From the IMG/VR virus record IMGVR_UViG_3300032286_000443, positions 1-60,102 of that record: a stretch of 60,102 nt of DNA. One strand, written 5' to 3'. Below, piece after piece: positions 57,239 to 60,102 of the stretch. The position numbers were made by a program, and so were the translations under genes. How positions within the stretch are numbered: the first letter of the stretch is position 1; every line of letters starts with the position of its first letter. The stretch is from a virus. The notes under the pieces were generated by a model, which made no database searches, was not told where the DNA came from, and saw nothing but the letters and a program-made list of their open reading frames with translations.

Positions 57239-57728
57239 TCCAGCACTGAACATCAACACCTACGCAGCCGACGGTTTTGTCAAGGTCTGCAATGTGCGTA
57301 GGGATCTTGAGAACCGTTGGTTTTACGAAAACATCAATGAAGCCATGATGTTCAGCGAGCACCGTAGTTGGGTCTACTTCATTGTAGTAGACGAAGAGAT
57401 CGTCAAAGTGGGCGAAACTGGCAATCCTTTGGGTGTACGCATGAAGACCAGCGACCAGCCCAAATTTGGCACTGAAGGGCGCTTTGGACGCTATCGTGCA
57501 GGAGATGCTACGGACTGGTACATTCGCGACGAACTGCGGAAAGAGGTGCGCCAGGGTCGTGTCTCACTGTGGGCTCGTCGTTGCGAAATGGTAGCGCTGT
57601 CTGTGTCTGTGGCCGGGTGCGAAGACTCTACAATGACCAGCTTCCACAAAGATCTTGAGATGCGATACATGGACTACATCTTTAGCCAAACGGGAAATTT
57701 GCCTCGTTTGAACAAGGCTCGCAAATAA
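57234..57728 (+). CDS. GIY-YIG-like / T5orf172-type nuclease protein 2
   Basis: 164 residues. V-Y-F-I at 47-50 and VKVGETGNP at 58-65 with R69 match the N-terminal motif of T5orf172/MUG113-type GIY-YIG domains. Glu in the FHKDLEMRYMD segment (about 145) and the final LPRLN complete the set. It may cut or repair DNA. AGGAGC precedes the ATG. It follows a first GIY-YIG-like gene and may be its distant paralogue. Confidence 0.72.
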   Translation: MNPALNINTYAADGFVKVCNVRRDLENRWFYENINEAMMFSEHRSWVYFIVVDEEIVKVGETGNPLGVRMKTSDQPKFGTEGRFGRYRAGDATDWYIRDELRKEVRQGRVSLWARRCEMVALSVSVAGCEDSTMTSFHKDLEMRYMDYIFSQTGNLPRLNKARK

Positions 57729-57737
57729 CCTTAGAGG

Positions 57738-57766
57738 TTGACGGGTCTTTGATTTGGTGTTATAAT
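57738..57766 (+). promoter_or_regulatory. Early sigma70 promoter, copy B
   Basis: TTGACG, 17-nt spacer, TATAAT. Identical to copy A. Confidence 0.88.
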
Positions 57767-57797
57767 ACATACATGTTGAACAGGAGCACACTATGAA
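57738..57797 (+). repeat. 60-bp promoter/leader repeat, copy B
   Basis: Exact second copy of 57179-57238, 559 bp away, in front of a different gene. Confidence 0.97.
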
Positions 57798-58065
57798 ACA
57801 GAATTGGACCATGTACGTATACAAGCGGGATCGCCGTACTAAGAGCGGCGAGCGGCTGTTCAGTACACAGGTGTTCACGGACTCGACACTGGCTGAAATG
57901 CAAGCCGTAGTGCAGGTGGGCACCCGTATGGATCCCCTATGCCGCTTTGAGTTCGTGCCCACTACCAAGATCGTGAAGAACTTGATGACGGGCGAGCAGG
58001 TTGAGATCGCGCACGACACGCCCCGTAGTTGCGATCCAAGTTCGGAACTCTACTGGTCAATGTAA
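57793..58065 (+). CDS. Small protein, unknown function
   Basis: 90 residues, with basic N-terminus (YVYKRDRRTKSG), a short helix and C-terminal CDPSSELYWSM. AGGAGC ribosome-binding site as in the previous gene, from the duplicated leader. No family recognised; its early promoter suggests a host-takeover or regulatory role. Confidence 0.7.
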   Translation: MKQNWTMYVYKRDRRTKSGERLFSTQVFTDSTLAEMQAVVQVGTRMDPLCRFEFVPTTKIVKNLMTGEQVEIAHDTPRSCDPSSELYWSM

Positions 58066-58068
58066 TGG

Positions 58069-58097
58069 TTGACAGAGTGGTAAAACCGTGTTATAAT
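58069..58097 (+). promoter_or_regulatory. Early sigma70 promoter with TGGTAAAACC spacer
   Basis: TTGACA-GAG-TGGTAAAACC-GTGT-TATAAT. Confidence 0.9.
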
Positions 58098-58123
58098 TGT
58101 TCTACACTAACAAAGGAGCTGAT

Positions 58124-58417
58124 ATGAGTATTCAAACAGTCAACGCAGAGATCCTCGCAGGCAACTTCACTAACGATCAACTGTCCAGCATCATCGACGC
58201 TGTCAAGTTCGCTCGTGCCAAGCTGGGACGACAGAGCATCCGTGCGCTCAGCATCGGCGACAACGTCAACTTCAATAGCACCAAGCTGGGCCGCAACGTC
58301 ACTGGCGTTGTGACCAAGATCGCTATCAAGTATGTCACAGTTCGCACTAGCCAGGGCTTGTGGAAAGTGCCTGCTAACATGCTCACAGTGATTGCTGACG
58401 AGCACGAATACGCATAA
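58124..58417 (+). CDS. Small protein with possible SH3/KOW-like core, unknown function
   Basis: 97 residues from the ATG at 58124 with AAAGGAGC upstream. The N-terminal helix part (NDQLSSIIDAVKFARAKLG) is followed by a small beta domain (SIGDNVNFNSTKLGRNVTGVVTKI then YVTVRTSQGLWKVP), reminiscent of SH3-like or KOW-type nucleic-acid-binding folds. Not assigned to a family with certainty. Confidence 0.72.
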   Translation: MSIQTVNAEILAGNFTNDQLSSIIDAVKFARAKLGRQSIRALSIGDNVNFNSTKLGRNVTGVVTKIAIKYVTVRTSQGLWKVPANMLTVIADEHEYA

Positions 58418-58428
58418 AGACCCAGTGG

Positions 58429-58457
58429 TTGACAGGGATCAATGTCCCTGTTATAAT
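58429..58457 (+). promoter_or_regulatory. Early sigma70 promoter with dyad spacer
   Basis: TTGACA, 17-nt spacer, TATAAT. The dyad ACAGGGA-TCAATG-TCCCTGT (58432-58451) fills the spacer. Its centre is the exact complement of the one at 58849. Confidence 0.92.
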
Positions 58458-58483
58458 ACATACATCGCAACAAGGAGCAGACG

Positions 58484-58840
58484 ATGACAGTAGTGTACAA
58501 AGCAGGTGAGCAGACATTTAAGGCCGTTGAAGTGCTGTGGGCAAAGCGAGAGCTGGTCAACGCCATTGTAGAGCAGGCCTTGATCAGCCAAACAGAGGCG
58601 TTCATTGACATGATGCTGGACGGGCAAGAGGACTTGTCGCGTAACGGGATCAATGAAACGCTGAAAGGCGTTAAAGACAGCGCCACGGACTTCATTGGCG
58701 ATATGGTCGGCGATCTCGAAAGTATGCTGAGGGAGCGCATGAAGGCAGTGAACTACGGCGCGGCAGTTACTGGGATCAAATACGATCTCGCTGGCGACGT
58801 TACAGACATTGAGGTCAATGTCACTGTGGGTGTTGAATAA
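58484..58840 (+). CDS. Acidic helical protein, unknown function
   Basis: 118 residues with strong helical and acidic character (EAFIDMMLDGQEDLSRNGIN, DFIGDMVGDLESMLRERMK). AAGGAGC precedes the ATG. It could form a coiled-coil or mimic DNA. The dyad promoter suggests that it is regulated in the early region. Family unknown. Confidence 0.72.
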   Translation: MTVVYKAGEQTFKAVEVLWAKRELVNAIVEQALISQTEAFIDMMLDGQEDLSRNGINETLKGVKDSATDFIGDMVGDLESMLRERMKAVNYGAAVTGIKYDLAGDVTDIEVNVTVGVE

Positions 58841-58848
58841 CCCTTCGG

Positions 58849-58877
58849 TTGACAGGGACATTGATCCCTGTTATAAT
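58849..58877 (+). promoter_or_regulatory. Early sigma70 promoter with mirrored dyad spacer
   Basis: TTGACA, 17-nt spacer, TATAAT. The spacer holds ACAGGGA-CATTGA-TCCCTGT (58852-58871), the exact reverse complement of that at 58432-58451. Confidence 0.92.
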
Positions 58878-58908
58878 ACATACATCGACAACGCACTAAG
58901 GAACTAAG

Positions 58909-59157
58909 ATGACTTCATATGCAAAGATTCGCCCTGCAACTACACGGATGCTGGAGATGATGGATGAGGGCTTGCTGGACGCACACGCTGTGGCAGAAAT
59001 GTGCCTCAGCTGGCTCAGCGAGAGCGATGTGCATGAGATGATGCTGGCTAACGACTTGGTGGAGGACGAGCCAGAGGACGAAGAAGACGAGCCCACAGAA
59101 GAGTGGACTCCGGATAACGCAGACTTCAACGATCCCGGTTCACGTCACCACTATTGA
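58909..59157 (+). CDS. Acidic protein, unknown function
   Basis: 82 residues. The N-terminal half is a helix (TRMLEMMDEGLLDAHAVAEM then CLSWLSESDVHEMMLAND). The C-terminal half is extremely acidic (EDEPEDEEDEPTEEW), likely disordered, and could act as a nucleic-acid mimic or bind host proteins. AAGGAACT precedes the ATG. No family recognised. Confidence 0.72.
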   Translation: MTSYAKIRPATTRMLEMMDEGLLDAHAVAEMCLSWLSESDVHEMMLANDLVEDEPEDEEDEPTEEWTPDNADFNDPGSRHHY

Positions 59158-59158
59158 C

Positions 59159-59187
59159 TTGACAAGCAGGCCTACGCCTGCTATAAT
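59159..59187 (+). promoter_or_regulatory. Early sigma70 promoter with different dyad spacer
   Basis: TTGACA, 17-nt spacer, TATAAT. The dyad AGCAGGC-CTAC-GCCTGCT (59165-59182) covers the spacer and the first -10 base. Confidence 0.92.
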
Positions 59188-59216
59188 ACACACTTGAACA
59201 ACACAAAGGACTGAAC

Positions 59217-59594
59217 ATGCAATATTTTGATACCCTTGCAGAATTTGAACGTGACGGCTTTACTGTGATCGTGGACATTACAAGCGAAGACCTGAACCCA
59301 TATAACTGTTTCGACGACTCATGCCACGACATTGCGCAAATCTGCCGGGACATTGAGGAAGGCAACTTGGACTGGTTCATGTTGCGTGTACGTGTAATGG
59401 TTGACAGCCTTGAGATGGGCTCTCACTACCTGGGCGGGTGCCTGTACAAGGATGCCCGTGAGGTATTGACAGACGGCACCGCAGAGGACTGCATTGGCGA
59501 AGCACTGCATGAGGCCAAACGTGAAGTCTACAAGTACAAGCAGAAGTTCGCTGAGTTGAGTGACATGGTTGACAGAGAAGGTATCGATGTATGA
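59217..59594 (+). CDS. Acidic helical protein, unknown function
   Basis: 125 residues. FDTLAEFERDGFTVIVDITS at the start has a small alpha/beta look. The middle contains DDSCHDIAQICRDIEEGN with two Cys and a His, and helical segments follow (CIGEALHEAKREVYKYKQKF). AAAGGACT precedes the ATG. Overlaps the next gene by 4 bases (ATGA). Function unknown. Confidence 0.72.
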   Translation: MQYFDTLAEFERDGFTVIVDITSEDLNPYNCFDDSCHDIAQICRDIEEGNLDWFMLRVRVMVDSLEMGSHYLGGCLYKDAREVLTDGTAEDCIGEALHEAKREVYKYKQKFAELSDMVDREGIDV

Positions 59595-59818
59595 AGCTGA
59601 ATGAAGTACTACAGTGGGCGGGCACTGCCTTCATCCTGGCAATGTATGTTGTATCAAACTTCTTTAAAGGCGAAGATGATCTGAGAAACTCCCTAGCCTT
59701 GTTGGGTGGACTGTGCTATGCAACATGGGCATACCGTGTTGCAAATAAGCCACAGATGCTAGTTAACATCGTAGCGATAACCCTGTGCGTCTTAGGGTTA
59801 TTTCGAGTTCTTGGTTGA
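59591..59818 (+). CDS. Small membrane protein
   Basis: 75 residues with hydrophobic spans at about 6-25, 33-48 and 57-74 (WAGTAFILAMYVVSNFF; LLGGLCYATWAYRVA; VNIVAITLCVLGLFRVL). Small charged loops (KGEDD, NKPQ). Likely an inner-membrane protein, perhaps for superinfection exclusion or lysis control; unproven. Translated by coupling to 59217-59594. Confidence 0.72.
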   Translation: MKLNEVLQWAGTAFILAMYVVSNFFKGEDDLRNSLALLGGLCYATWAYRVANKPQMLVNIVAITLCVLGLFRVLG

Positions 59819-59843
59819 CAAAGTGGTAAAACCTCTATATAAT
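59815..59843 (+). promoter_or_regulatory. Early sigma70 promoter with TGGTAAAACC spacer
   Basis: TTGACA-AAG-TGGTAAAACC-TCTA-TATAAT. Confidence 0.9.
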
Positions 59844-59869
59844 TAAGGCTTACACACTAAGGAGCAGAG

Positions 59870-60070
59870 ATGTTTACTACACAAGCCCAGCAAGAGTTCA
59901 AGCAGAATCTCAAAGCATTCACAGCCGCTAAAGAAGCAGAGTACTCCCATGCGTACAATGCGGGCTACTGCGAGAGCATGGTCGTTGAGATGTTCGGCTA
60001 CTTGACTAAGCGGCAACAGAAGTTCTTTGCAGAACAGATACAAAAAGAACTTGACAAGTTGGCTGTTTGA
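59870..60070 (+). CDS. Small helical protein, unknown function
   Basis: 66 residues, charged and helical throughout (QAQQEFKQNLKAFTAAKEAE, KRQQKFFAEQIQKELDKL). AAGGAGC precedes the ATG. The stop lies inside the next promoter. Family unknown. Confidence 0.68.
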   Translation: MFTTQAQQEFKQNLKAFTAAKEAEYSHAYNAGYCESMVVEMFGYLTKRQQKFFAEQIQKELDKLAV

Positions 60071-60079
60071 TCGTATAAT
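60051..60079 (+). promoter_or_regulatory. Early sigma70 promoter for a gene beyond the right edge
   Basis: TTGACA, 17-nt spacer, TATAAT, ACATACAT, then AAAGGAGC at the edge. It starts inside the coding end of the 59870 gene. Confidence 0.9.
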
Positions 60080-60102
60080 ACATACATAGCAACAAAGGAG
60101 CA

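Overview
The window looks like a slice of a large tailed-phage genome of the T4-like myovirus type. The signs are long runs of virion and adhesin genes on the minus strand, T4-type late promoter motifs (TAAATA or TATAAATA) upstream of many genes, an ATP-dependent DNA ligase with a KLDGVR active site, HNH/NUMOD3 and GIY-YIG-like nuclease genes, short proteins with capsid-targeting-like N-termini, and a tRNA gene. The host is probably a Gram-negative bacterium. A TctC/Bug-type solute-binding protein, a phasin-like protein, an outer-membrane barrel and LPS-type glycosyltransferases point to a betaproteobacterium, but this is inference. No terminase, portal, major capsid or polymerase gene lies in the window, so the assignment rests on accessory and tail genes.

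Layout. 1-1553: tail spike running off the left edge. 1686-2342: HNH homing endonuclease. 2331-7527: nuclease, scaffold/internal-head-like protein and small structural proteins (minus strand). 7683-8632: four small plus-strand genes including a phasin-like protein. 8719-14526: tail-fibre assembly protein, fibres, a collagen-like fibre, a superoxide dismutase and a zinc peptidase. 14645-19402: a 1585-residue multi-domain glycosyltransferase. 19458-24459: nuclease and fibre genes. 24470-28843: a metabolic/envelope cassette of desaturase, outer-membrane protein, TctC-like protein, phenylacetate-CoA-ligase-like enzyme and methyltransferase-like protein. 28894-39316: very large fibres. 39379-43845: zinc-ribbon protein, HNH nuclease, translation initiation factor IF-1, DNA ligase, A-type Fe-S carrier and cell-wall hydrolase. 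44117-48214: large virion protein ending in a Hint domain. 48291-50046: two GT9-like proteins. 50033-54991: two adhesin modules with paralogous partner genes around a cupin and a tail assembly protein. 55067-55531: lipoprotein.

At about 55.55-56.1 kb the organisation changes. A gene-free stretch holds three 25-bp direct repeats spaced 57-58 bp, two perfect DnaA boxes 21 bp apart, and a sigma70-type promoter reading into tRNA(CAT) and a candidate structured RNA that ends at a strong hairpin terminator. To its right are small plus-strand genes, most with their own near-consensus sigma70 promoter. Several of these promoters share spacer motifs or carry perfect dyads, which looks like a shuffled early-promoter cassette system.

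Lead observations. (1) At 14 genes the late-promoter hexamer ends only 4-8 nt before the start codon, usually with no Shine-Dalgarno sequence, which predicts leaderless late mRNAs. Two sigma70 promoters show the same geometry, and the phage carries its own IF-1. (2) The early promoters have operator-like spacers, two of which are exact reverse complements of each other. (3) The 55.6-56.5 kb region combines an origin-like array, a tRNA and a possible new structured RNA. (4) Several short proteins share an MR-x-x-E N-terminus resembling T4 capsid-targeting sequences, including a zinc peptidase.
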